Origin: Paenibacillus sp. 481
Lineage (GTDB): Bacteria; Bacillota; Bacilli; Paenibacillales; Paenibacillaceae
DNA: 64,000 nucleotides
Reading direction: 5' to 3'
NCBI RefSeq assembly: GCF_021223605.1
Contig: NZ_CP075175.1
Location: forward strand, 4,915,501-4,979,500
A program made the position numbers and the translations under genes. The notes under the pieces were generated by a model, which saw nothing but the letters and a program-made list of their open reading frames with translations, was not told the origin of the DNA and made no database searches. Shown here one piece after another: positions 34,901 through 42,793 of this stretch; position 1 is the first letter of the stretch; every line of letters starts with the position of its first letter.

Positions 34901-37765
34901 CACACGTGGGGGGATGATGGGCTGCTCGAAGGGCGCATCGCTTATTTTGACAGTTATAACGAAGTGACGAATAGCTTAGGTCACACATCGGTGTACTATT
35001 ATAATCCTGACTTCTTATGTACAAAGGTTACGAATCCTGAAGGGCACAGCGTAACTAGCGTATACAGTGATACGTCTGATCTGTTGGCAACGACTGATGA
35101 GGAAGGTCGCGTGACGCAGTTTGGTTACGATGAGCAGGGACATCTGGTAAGTGAAATCCAGCCGGACGGCAATGCTTGGCATTTTGTTTACAGTGAAGAC
35201 GGACGTTTGATGCAAGTCACAGACCCAATGGGCGGTAGCCGGAAGTGGCAGTATGACAAACTGGGCCGGATGAAGGGTTCGATCGGAGCAGATCAGACGG
35301 CGACGTACTTTGCCTACGATGAGCGGCATCGCATCAGTGAAGTACGTAATCCGCTCGGAGCGATGACGAAGCTTGAATATGATGAGCAATACAACCTGAT
35401 TCAGGTGACGCTACCTGATGGGACAAGCGGCAAGTGGTCGTACAACCATCGCGGAGAATGCTTACAGGCGACAAATCCGCTTGGAGCGAAGCAAAGTTTT
35501 GTCTACGATGCTTTGGGTCGCGTCGTGCGGGCTAAAATGCCAGACGGCAATGTGCTGAAGCTGCGATATGATGCGTATGACGATGTGGTCTTGGCTGAGG
35601 ATAAACAGAACCGTGCGACATTTGGCTACTCTCCACTCGGGAAACTATTGTGGAGCGAGCGAAAAGGTAGACGTGTTGAGCTTGTTTACAATAACGAGGA
35701 AGAATTAACCGAAGTGGTCAATGAACGCGGTGAGCGTTATAAGCTGGATCGCGATGCTCATGGGCGAGTGGTGCGGGAAATAGGGTTTGATGGCATCGAG
35801 CGGAACTATTTGCGGAGTCCAAGTGGCTTGGTAAATAAGGTGGAACGTCCGGATGGAAGATGGACGGACTATACCTACGATGTAATGGGTCGTGTCACGA
35901 AGACGGAATACAGCGATGGTTTGGTGGAGACGTTTGGGTATAGCCCAATTGGAGAACTGATCGAAACGGCGAATCCATTTGCAATGTTAAAGTTTGAGTA
36001 CGACCAATCTGGACGTGTTGTGAAAGAGTGGCGTGATAATTACTGGATAGCTAACAGCTATGACAAGCTGGGCAACCGGACGGAGATGCAGAGTAGCTTA
36101 GGCGCTTATCTTACCATGGAGCGCGACTTGATGGGACAAGTTAGTCTTATGCAGGCGGAGCAGCTTGGCGGAAAAGGCTCTTCCTCAGAAGTAGGAGCTG
36201 AATCATCAGCTAGAGCTATGACACCTTGGACTGCGCAGATGAAGTACAATGCACTAGGGCAGGAAATCGAAAGATTGCTTCCTGGTGGTGTTATTAGTGA
36301 ATGGCAATATGATACGGCAGGGCGTCCAGAGCAGCATCGTGTGTCAGCAGGTGGACGTGAAACTCGTAAGAGACGATATGAGTGGGATGTGAACAAACGC
36401 TTAAAGTCGGTGTTGAACGAGTTAACGGGCAAAAAGACACAGTACTTGCACGATGACTTCGGAAATTTGATCGGAGCATCTGATCATTTCAGCCGCGTAT
36501 TCCGGATGGCTGACGAGGTCGGAAATCTGTACAGCAGCGGTCATCGCACAGATCGAGAATATGGGGCAGGCGGTCGCCTTCTTAAATTTGAAGGATCGAG
36601 CTACGACTACGATGGAGAAGGCAATCTGATAGAAAAAGTAGAGCCTAACGGTACGTACTGGCGTTATGAGTATTTTGGTAACGGCATGATGAGTAAGGTT
36701 GTGCGTCCGGATGGCCAAGAGGTTACGTTTAAGTATGATAGTATTGGTAGACGAATTGAGAAGCATTTTGCGGGTGTGATAAACTGTTATATGTGGGATG
36801 GGAATAATGTCCTGCATGAGTGGAAAGTCACGGATCAGCCAGCCGATAGTTTAATGGAGCATAGTAGTGAAGACAAGATTGATACTATAATAATAGATGA
36901 TCTAGAACGGCGCCAGCAAAGTCTTGCAGATTATCTTGATAATTTGATTACATGGGTATTTAAGGCTGGAACATTCCAGCCGGTCGCTAAGATGACAGCA
37001 GATGGTACGTTCAGCATCTTGACGGATTATCTTGGTACCCCTGTAGAGATGTTTGATGAACAAGGAAATATTGTATGGTCTAATGAGCTGGATATTTACG
37101 GGAAGTCACAGAGTTTTGAGATTAAAAGTAAGCGCTGTGCATGTCCGTTCCGCTATCAGGGGCAATATGAGGATGAAGAAACAGGACTTTACTACAACAG
37201 ATTTCGATACTATTCACCAAAAGAGGGCATGTACACTCAACAGGACCCGATAAGGTTGTCTGGTGGAATGCGTCTGTATGGGTATGTTAATGATCCAAAT
37301 GTATGGGTTGATCCGTTCGGACTAAATAAAAATAGTTGTGGAACTGGGCAAGATGGTAGTCGATCATTTTATACAATACAAAACTCTATCGATGAGGCTA
37401 GGTTTAGAAATGGTGGAGAACCTTGGCCAACAGAACCACATAAGGCTCATCTTGGTGAAGGTGTCTATGCTTGGGATAATAAAACTAGTGCTCATAATTA
37501 TTTAGAGATAAAGACTAAGAGAGCTCCCGATGCAGGTTTAAAAATGATTGAATTTTCAATTGCAGAAAAAGATCTTGCTAAATTTAAATTCTTCGATGTG
37601 GACGGATTAGGCTCAGATGATGCAGTTAATGATTGGTTGAATCGATACAGTAAATTAACGGATGGGGCTCCTGACCACGGATATGATTATATCACTAGGG
37701 GAACAAACTTCGGTAAAGAGAACTTCTTTGACAAGTCCGTAATGAAGTATCTAAAATTTAAGTAG
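31979..37765 (+). CDS. VgrG-Rhs fusion polymorphic toxin
   Basis: This 1928-residue protein joins a spike module and an Rhs cage in one chain. In order: gp27-like part (1-290; RSFQQISMSYHEVIDEVLGA, LLQYEETDWEFLQRVASHAG), OB hub (295-370; GKVIGVMPNRAKVHLD), beta repeats (375-490), a glycine-rich hydrophobic stretch (about 514-585; LGMIPVVGAVFDVVNAG), DUF6531-type region (680-760; PVDLITGRMMSEATDFEFPG), YD repeats (880-1620), the Rhs core (1670-1782) ending in DPIRLSGG ... WVDPFGL, the usual self-cleavage site, and a 146-residue C-terminal toxin of unrecognised type. The start follows GAGGAGGG. The toxin part and its neighbour gene are more AT-rich than the core, as expected of exchanged tips. 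No signal peptide is present. Confidence 0.88.
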   Translation: MSNDRKRTISGLTLQDLFLKWPYGRLRIERIKIARHPGEHAKLFIRGILTEKDGRNVIHRASHKDEIGLWIHGSNGDADYPLFLGQMHQLELHEVQGNDIVEMTVISHTYQMDSEQKCRSFQQISMSYHEVIDEVLGAYPKQLYRADAFDVSVSLGRLLLQYEETDWEFLQRVASHAGAMLTPDVSQHKLCVWIGAPSGHRRIKLPEGKAYQIGRKLESFLTGIQTPRESWDEQAFTRCVVSLDQLLDLGDQVEIQGQSYTVMGLQGELVRGLFEFEYLCAIPEGVRQNQKFNPYLVGLAVEGKVIGVMPNRAKVHLDIDAEQDVGEAVWFPYSAPFSHLLHTMPQVGSRIKLFFPSHEEDDAMLINSVRTPMSSSGEAAQKADKKMADSTVKSFTTSYGKDFTLGTQDISFTAAEGTLYLSINDDTGIEMHSDKDIVWMNQELLEFSELKKFQVEAEQEIIVIGKGGSIILNDNTDAVGKQIIAEGSERQSFPQMSNPEAEQAKIDKENEGFWDKIQTGLDILGMIPVVGAVFDVVNAGISVARGDLVGAGMSLISMVPGVGDAFGAAKLAGKAANKIGKAVMKQGGDKVIQLGKSQMDKVLTAAKKADGPAVDIQKQVAEKLGKMQEQMAAKTQALLTAAAKNKGVQRSMKALNHRVLKKTKGTKGLSDKFCKWGFEPVDLITGRMMSEATDFEFPGPLPLAWSRRWISDSGHRGWLGHGVHHSFDMRLVVMEDGIGVLLGDGRSVAFELLHRGKVETFNRAERLTLRRMAGSYSLYDQESRLTYHFEAVSGSEKERAEADNKADLARSQSAVGAQHKGSIQEKNQVQPQFQSLANEDELPTVHVADKWYLLVRIETELEHRIELSYDRSGFLQQVTDSVGRVFEVSTDQAGRITVVTFVYRMNPSNALSEQREVLVSYAYNEAGDLSAVTDALGQTSTMEYDRHLMTKKTDRNGYSFHWRYDGPTTGARCVHTWGDDGLLEGRIAYFDSYNEVTNSLGHTSVYYYNPDFLCTKVTNPEGHSVTSVYSDTSDLLATTDEEGRVTQFGYDEQGHLVSEIQPDGNAWHFVYSEDGRLMQVTDPMGGSRKWQYDKLGRMKGSIGADQTATYFAYDERHRISEVRNPLGAMTKLEYDEQYNLIQVTLPDGTSGKWSYNHRGECLQATNPLGAKQSFVYDALGRVVRAKMPDGNVLKLRYDAYDDVVLAEDKQNRATFGYSPLGKLLWSERKGRRVELVYNNEEELTEVVNERGERYKLDRDAHGRVVREIGFDGIERNYLRSPSGLVNKVERPDGRWTDYTYDVMGRVTKTEYSDGLVETFGYSPIGELIETANPFAMLKFEYDQSGRVVKEWRDNYWIANSYDKLGNRTEMQSSLGAYLTMERDLMGQVSLMQAEQLGGKGSSSEVGAESSARAMTPWTAQMKYNALGQEIERLLPGGVISEWQYDTAGRPEQHRVSAGGRETRKRRYEWDVNKRLKSVLNELTGKKTQYLHDDFGNLIGASDHFSRVFRMADEVGNLYSSGHRTDREYGAGGRLLKFEGSSYDYDGEGNLIEKVEPNGTYWRYEYFGNGMMSKVVRPDGQEVTFKYDSIGRRIEKHFAGVINCYMWDGNNVLHEWKVTDQPADSLMEHSSEDKIDTIIIDDLERRQQSLADYLDNLITWVFKAGTFQPVAKMTADGTFSILTDYLGTPVEMFDEQGNIVWSNELDIYGKSQSFEIKSKRCACPFRYQGQYEDEETGLYYNRFRYYSPKEGMYTQQDPIRLSGGMRLYGYVNDPNVWVDPFGLNKNSCGTGQDGSRSFYTIQNSIDEARFRNGGEPWPTEPHKAHLGEGVYAWDNKTSAHNYLEIKTKRAPDAGLKMIEFSIAEKDLAKFKFFDVDGLGSDDAVNDWLNRYSKLTDGAPDHGYDYITRGTNFGKENFFDKSVMKYLKFK

Positions 37766-37781
37766 AGAAGGATGATGATTT

Positions 37782-38216
37782 TTGAATGTTGTCGAACATA
37801 CTTACAGGGTATTTAAGTCTACATGGGGTATCTACATAAAAATAATTGCAGAGTATACATCAGTAACTAACTCTAATGTACAGGAAGATGAATTATTAGA
37901 AGTGTGCGATGGATTGAAATTGGTTTTTAAAAAGCAGCGAGAACAGAGTGAAGATGCCATTTTTGAGGGAGATATTGTTTATTTGATTGAAGGATTGAAA
38001 AAAGTCAGTAGGGAAATTATTGAAAAGTCAAAATATAAGGAAGATACAATGATAGTAATACATTCTATAAATATAGCACCATGTGATTTTCAGGAAGAAG
38101 GTCTAGTTGTTGCTATAATTGAATGGGCTTCTAAGTCATTTGATTTTGAAATGCCTAAAATTACTGTTACTTTTAATAAAGCAATAAACAAGTATGAATT
38201 TTTATATGAGTTTTAA
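37782..38216 (+). CDS. Probable immunity protein for the Rhs toxin
   Basis: This 144-residue acidic soluble protein starts at TTG after AGAAGGATGATGATT, 16 bp behind the toxin stop. Position, small size, acidity and AT-rich composition are those of a cognate immunity protein. No family is recognised. It is followed by a terminator at 38342. Confidence 0.65.
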   Translation: MNVVEHTYRVFKSTWGIYIKIIAEYTSVTNSNVQEDELLEVCDGLKLVFKKQREQSEDAIFEGDIVYLIEGLKKVSREIIEKSKYKEDTMIVIHSINIAPCDFQEEGLVVAIIEWASKSFDFEMPKITVTFNKAINKYEFLYEF

Positions 38217-38341
38217 TTAACTAAATAAGTTTTTAATAACTTATTAATGACGGTTTATCAGCTAAATCAATTGCTCTAAGTCTACTACACATTTAGAAAA
38301 TATCCATCCCAAATTTAATAGTTTGAGAATTAATCACTATG

Positions 38342-38384
38342 GGCTTATTCTAACTTGTAATTTGAGGAGAGTAAGCCTATTTTG
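38342..38384 (+). terminator. Terminator after the immunity gene
   Basis: GGCTTATTCT (38342-38351) pairs with AGAGTAAGCC (38368-38377, one G-T pair), followed by TATTTTGTTTT. Confidence 0.65.
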
Positions 38385-38510
38385 TTTTAACAATTTTTCA
38401 CTTACATTAGCAAAGACTATATTTAAGAATATAGACGTAGAATGTTAAACAAAAGTTTAATGTGAGCCCCAAACTAGTTGAAAGTATTAGAGCGTTTGAA
38501 TAGTATTTTA

Positions 38511-39391
38511 ATTGTCCTGTATGAGTGGAAGGCTACGAATCCACTGTTTAAAAGTGCTACGGAGCAAAGTGGCACCGGGACTAGTAGACTTTTCTGACAA
38601 CATAGATAATTGAGGATGGGACGTTCCATCCAGCGGCTAAGATTATAGCAGACGGAAACTACAGCATTTTGACGGATCATATAGGTACTCCCGTTGGAAT
38701 GACTGATGAATTAGGGAACCATGTATGGTCATGTGAGCTGGATATTTACGGGAATGTGCGTAGTTTAGAGCTGAAAGGCAAGCGAAGCGCATGTCCGTTT
38801 CAGTATGAGGGGCAGTACGAGGATGAGGAAACAGGTCTATATTATAACCGATTCCGCTACTATCCACCTCACGAAGGAGTTTATACTCAGCAAGACCCGA
38901 TAAGGTTAGCAGGAGGAATGTGCCTATACGGGTATGTAAATGATGCATTAATATGGGTTGATCCATTTGGGCTTAGCAGAGAATGTGGTTCTAGAGCATC
39001 TGCTTTAAGGCAAACATATTCACATCTCTCATCAAATGAACGTGCTAATAGATTACAAAATTTAGCAGAGGGAAATGCTCATCGTATACTGCAAGACATG
39101 GCAAATTCAATTCCGGGCGCACATTTATTGGGAATACATGGAACTCAAGCAACAATGCAATCCCAATATGATCGAGCAACACATGGGATTGATCCTACTA
39201 CTGGTGTTGCTGCTACCGATAGGAGTGGAGCACCTCGATTACCTCCTGCAGCGACAAAGTTCCATAGTCACAGAAATCAGCTAAATATGATTCAACGTGG
39301 TACTTTAGATCATGGAGTATCGCGTTCTGGTCAGGTCTTTTTCAATCGAAATAATCAGCCTACAACTGCATTTCCAAAATGGGGGCAATAA
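38511..39391 (+). pseudogene. Orphan Rhs tip with a second toxin domain
   Basis: This is a displaced 3' end of an rhs gene without a usable start. Homology to the full-length Rhs begins with VLYEWKATN at 38511, is broken by a TGA and a frame change, resumes at DGTFHPAAKIIADG (about 38613) and continues through GQYEDEETGLYYNRFRYY and the cleavage region DPIRLAGG ... WVDPFGL. About 138 residues of a different C-terminal domain follow, with KFHSHRNQLNMIQRG as its most distinctive segment; I do not recognise the activity. No ribosome site precedes the open part (38669-39391). Such cassettes can replace the active tip by recombination in the conserved core. Confidence 0.75.
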
Positions 39392-40254
39392 ACGGGGAAA
39401 TCGAGAAAACGAATGTAGAATTGTTACACCGAAATGAGTGGTGGGCATGCTAATTTTGTTAGGTTATGATTTTTATAGATTATGCACGCTGAGGCAACAT
39501 ATCCAGTCAAATGTAACTTAAAACCATGTGCGATAGCAAAAAGTTACATTTTTTATTAAGTGGAGCTATTTTTGTAATTTTTACTGGTGCTGTTTTGAAT
39601 CAATATGACAATTAATACGACCCTATTAGAAGGTAGCTTCAATGATAAAATAGAGCCAAATGGCACGCACTGGTGTAGCTTGAGAAGTTGTTTGCATGCC
39701 CTTGCTGTAAATAAGAGACTTATAAATAGCGTGGAAGCTATGATATATACCCAATGTGTTTTGGGTTTATTCGGGGAGCTACCAGAAGCGAAATAGTGTA
39801 GTAGTCAGAACTAAGCATACGCCATACGCTATACAAGCAGTATAAGAGGATGTTAGATGTCCTTGAAAATCTACGATACAGTCTTTTTAATTTGAAATAT
39901 AACCATTTAATAAGAATTACATCAAAAGGGGATTAATGAATTAACATAAATGCACTTAATTAAAATAATTTGAGGATAGATGTAATGAGATCTAGTGATC
40001 CAAATCTATTAGATATAGTTACTCTTTAGAAGTGTATAGACATGGAGTTTATGACCGATATTATATTCACTGGAAGTAGATATGAATAATTGACTACTAG
40101 AGGTTTTAAAGCAGACCTTTTTGTTCGTTTAGATATAATATTTAAGATATCCATTAACAGGCGAGGTACTCTTGATGAATGATGAAAAGAAGCTTTATGC
40201 GAGAGACAATATGTAAATAAATGAGAATAAATGATAAAAGGGAAGTAGTGTTCC
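39392..40254 (+). other. Decayed region with rhs and possible immunity remnants
   Basis: No intact gene is supported in these 863 bp. At 39641-39673 a short stretch translating as KIEPNGTHW matches KVEPNGTYW in the YD repeats of the full-length Rhs at DNA level. Around 39985-40070 short frames such as EVYRHGVYDRYYIHW, broken by stops, look like a dead immunity gene. It is probably the scar of earlier tip exchange. Confidence 0.45.
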
Positions 40255-41085
40255 ATGGATAAAAAAATCGAGTATATGAATGAGTTCTTTAAATATTTAA
40301 CACAAGAAAACGGTACGGAAGAAAATCAGACTTTTTTTGCTCTATTAAAAATGCTACGGAATAATTCTAATTTATCAGACTACTATGGAGAAGAATTTGT
40401 TGAACTTCTTAGAGGAATATTGCCTCGTATTGAGGATAAGTACGACAAAGCCACGTTAATAGAAACTATTGTTGAGTGTTGTTATATTGATTACACATTT
40501 GATGAACATTATTGGCAGGGAATTTTTGAACAATATATTTGGTGTGTGCGTGAAAACGCTTCTAGCGTTGAAAACATTTCGATTTGTTTAGTAGGTTTTA
40601 TTCGTACAGGAATAAGTAAAAATGAGGTGTTTACAAAGTTAGCGGAAAATTTACAGCGGGAATATGCAATTTTGATACTTGCCCAAATCAATTTGAATGA
40701 TTTGGGGAATATTCCAGAGGAATTATCGGGGTTGCTGATCGAAGCGCGAAAAGCGTACTCTATAAGGTGGAGGACCGGAATAATAGCACAATTTTTACTG
40801 CTAGTACATCCACTAGTTAGGAAATATGCAGGAATAAGTGAAATCACTTTTTTGTATGATGACTATAGAGGAGTATATGAGGACTGCTGGCCTAGGGGCT
40901 TACTTAACACAAAGGATACTCTTGTTGCAGAAAAAATGTTATCATTAAAAGAAGTAAGCATTTTGGAAAAGTTGGATCAGGTCTTAGGGAAAGCGGATCT
41001 AGATTCAATGGAAGTAAGAAAGCTATATGATGAATTTTTTGAAGGCAAAGATCCGCTAGATGTCATTTATATGTTGCCTGAATAA
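40255..41085 (+). CDS. Unrecognised helical protein, possible immunity protein
   Basis: This 276-residue soluble, mainly helical, acidic protein starts after AAAAGGGAAGTAG. No motif or family is recognised. It lies between two decayed Rhs tip cassettes and ends with a strong terminator at 41186, which suggests an immunity protein that protects against one of the orphan or related toxins. AT-rich base use matches its neighbours and not the Rhs core. Confidence 0.55.
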   Translation: MDKKIEYMNEFFKYLTQENGTEENQTFFALLKMLRNNSNLSDYYGEEFVELLRGILPRIEDKYDKATLIETIVECCYIDYTFDEHYWQGIFEQYIWCVRENASSVENISICLVGFIRTGISKNEVFTKLAENLQREYAILILAQINLNDLGNIPEELSGLLIEARKAYSIRWRTGIIAQFLLLVHPLVRKYAGISEITFLYDDYRGVYEDCWPRGLLNTKDTLVAEKMLSLKEVSILEKLDQVLGKADLDSMEVRKLYDEFFEGKDPLDVIYMLPE

Positions 41086-41185
41086 AATCACTGTTTACAT
41101 TTTTGAATAAGTTAAATGGAAGATATGACGGATTGTTATATGAAATGCGACAGCTTATTTATATGATTTTATGTAACTATGTTCG

Positions 41186-41220
41186 AGGTAGAGAAGAAAA
41201 TTTCTCTACCTTTTTCTATT
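41186..41220 (+). terminator. Terminator
   Basis: AGGTAGAGAA (41186-41195) pairs exactly with TTCTCTACCT (41202-41211), followed by TTTTCTATTTTT. Confidence 0.85.
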
Positions 41221-41648
41221 TTTAGGGCAGATACATCAGCTCGAGCTGCACGATAACATGGATCGATCCATTTGAACTTAGTAAGGATTCATGTGGGCCT
41301 TCTAATGGTAAGGATAAGTCAGAAATTAGTCGTGTAGGAAGATGGATGTCACCAGGCGAGTATGATAAGACTATAGAAACAGGATACGTACAAAAGCCAT
41401 TTACAGCCGCTCGAACATATGTTGCACATTCAGCTTCGTATGATGCATTTTATAAACAAGCGTCAAAAGGCTCCGTTTATGTAGAGTTTGATGTACCAAG
41501 TTCATCATTACGACAAACGAAAGATGAGTGGGCTACTATACCTGGACCTAACTCACTTTATTCTAAACTGCTAGAGAAAAAAGGATTACCTCCTATACAA
41601 AGTTTCCCTAAGGAAGAAAATGTTAAAATGATAGGAGTTAAAGATTAA
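41218..41648 (+). pseudogene. Remnant of a vgrG-rhs fusion with a third toxin tip
   Basis: Bases 41218-41253 match the gp27-like part of the fusion gene near 32225-32260 (TTTTTAGGGCA ... CATCAGCT ... GAGCTGCA). They run directly into a short Rhs tip TWIDPFELSKDSCG, where the cleavage motif DPFGL has become DPFEL, and then a C-terminal domain of about 115 residues (GRWMSPGEYDK, YVEFDVPSSSL, IPGPNSLYSKLLEKKGLPP). From memory this tip resembles the TreTu-type toxins, which are thought to be ADP-ribosyltransferases. The frame from ATG 41346 to 41648 is open but has no ribosome site. Confidence 0.7.
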
Positions 41649-41942
41649 ATGGAAAAGTACTTCTTAAATTGGATAGTAGAAAATAAAGAAAAAATAGAGA
41701 GCATGGGTATTAAAATTGATGAATTAGTAAGTGGTGAGGATGAGTATTCAGAAGCATCAACAAGAACGGATTTTTTGAGCAGCAATAAATTGTAAAGAAT
41801 AACAGTTTTTCGATCTGGTAGAATCTATATTGAAATATTGGATATAGAAACAACGGAGACGAATTATATTTTTGATGATTATTTAGAGTTAATGACTGAC
41901 TTTAATATCTTTCTGTGGGATGCCATAGAAAGAATGAAGTAA
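41649..41942 (+). pseudogene. Immunity gene with an in-frame stop
   Basis: The ATG follows the toxin TAA without a gap. The frame reads MEKYFLNWIVENKEK ... DFLSSNKL, meets TAA at 41793-41795 (codon 49), and continues in the same frame with RITVFRSGRIYIEILDIE to a TAA at 41940. The sequence on both sides reads as one small acidic protein of about 97 residues, so the stop is most likely a disabling mutation. Translation of two separate pieces cannot be excluded. Confidence 0.65.
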
Positions 41943-42038
41943 GTAAGACTGTACAGAGATTAGAGAAAGTGCTTAATTAGCTGATTAAAAATCAGCTAAA
42001 CTGGAGTGTTGTTAAATAAGAAAAGTAATTCCTCATTG

Positions 42039-42083
42039 AGAGTGTCGAAAAAGTCAGTGAGCTTTTTGACACTCTTTTTTTTT
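42039..42083 (+). terminator. Strong terminator
   Basis: AGAGTGTCGAAAAAG (42039-42053) pairs with CTTTTTGACACTCT (42062-42075), followed by a run of T. Confidence 0.9.
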
Positions 42084-42426
42084 CGATTTCAACTCGAGTT
42101 CAATATAGATGAAGATTTAACTTTTTAGCTATAACCGTTGAAGCAACGTGGTGAGATATTTAATATGCCTAGAAGAGTTATTCCGTTAACTGTTGGACCG
42201 AATAACTTGGAAATTCTAGATATTGTGCGCTCATGATTCATGTATTGATGTGTTAGCTTATTCTTTTGAGTGGAAAGAGATAGAGTGGTAACTCTTTTTT
42301 GATTTAATTAATAATTGGGTTATAAATAATTCCATTTTATAAATTATTAAATTTTTTAAGGTTAGCCAGATTACTCTGGTTAACCTTATTTTCCATTTAT
42401 TTAAACCTAAAGAGGATAATACTTCG
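42084..42426. other. Gene-free stretch
   Basis: No gene or recognisable remnant is seen apart from the hairpin at 42358. It is AT-rich and lies between the last toxin remnant and the prfB fragment. Confidence 0.4.
42358..42391 (+). terminator. Hairpin before the prfB fragment
   Basis: AAGGTTAGCCAGA (42358-42370) pairs with TCTGGTTAACCTT (42375-42387, one G-T pair), followed by ATTTTCC. Confidence 0.6.
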
Positions 42427-42699
42427 CGCTTTTTGGAACAAGCTATGACGAGATTGTGTTCTAAACTTTATGAGCGTAAATTAGAAGAGCAGCAGCGCCA
42501 GTTAGCATCGATTCGTGGTGAACAATCGGATATCGCCTGGGGCAGTTAGATTCGTTCCTATACGTTCCATCCATACAGCATGGTCAAGGATCATCGTACT
42601 TCAGTAGAGACAGGTAACGTCGGTGCCGTAATGGACGGCGATTTGGATGCATTTATCCATAAATATTTGCGCATTGTTATTGCTAGCAATAATGATTAA
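42427..42699 (+). pseudogene. prfB: 3' fragment of peptide chain release factor 2
   Basis: The frame encodes the last 90 residues of RF2: [24 protein letters not shown], then [33 protein letters not shown]. The codon for the conserved Gln of WGSQIRSY is TAG (42547-42549, one base from CAG). The upstream part, with the GGQ catalytic loop, is absent, and no start or ribosome site precedes it. A functional prfB must exist elsewhere. The fragment lies at the edge of the toxin island and is evidence of an imported or rearranged DNA junction. Confidence 0.9.
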
Positions 42700-42742
42700 T
42701 GGCTTGAATAGGTAATGTGATGAATTGTAAAAGAGCATATGA

Positions 42743-42769
42743 GGAGCGGGGACGTAGTTTTCCCGTTCC
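42743..42769. terminator. Hairpin between prfB fragment and permease
   Basis: GGAGCGGG (42743-42750) pairs with CCCGTTCC (42762-42769, one G-T pair), followed on the plus strand by TTTATT. It lies 25 bp beyond the stop of the minus-strand permease and may end it. Confidence 0.45.
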
Positions 42770-42793
42770 TTTATTATGTAAAATATATTGTTT

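Noticed and set aside
39605-39796. Plus-strand 63-codon frame
   Set aside because: It contains an rhs scrap (IEPNGTHW) and otherwise no protein character; no ribosome site. Treated as a remnant.
42386-42430. att site of an integrated element at prfB
   Set aside because: No integrase, no second copy of the fragment and no direct repeat is visible in the window, so only a recombination scar is claimed.
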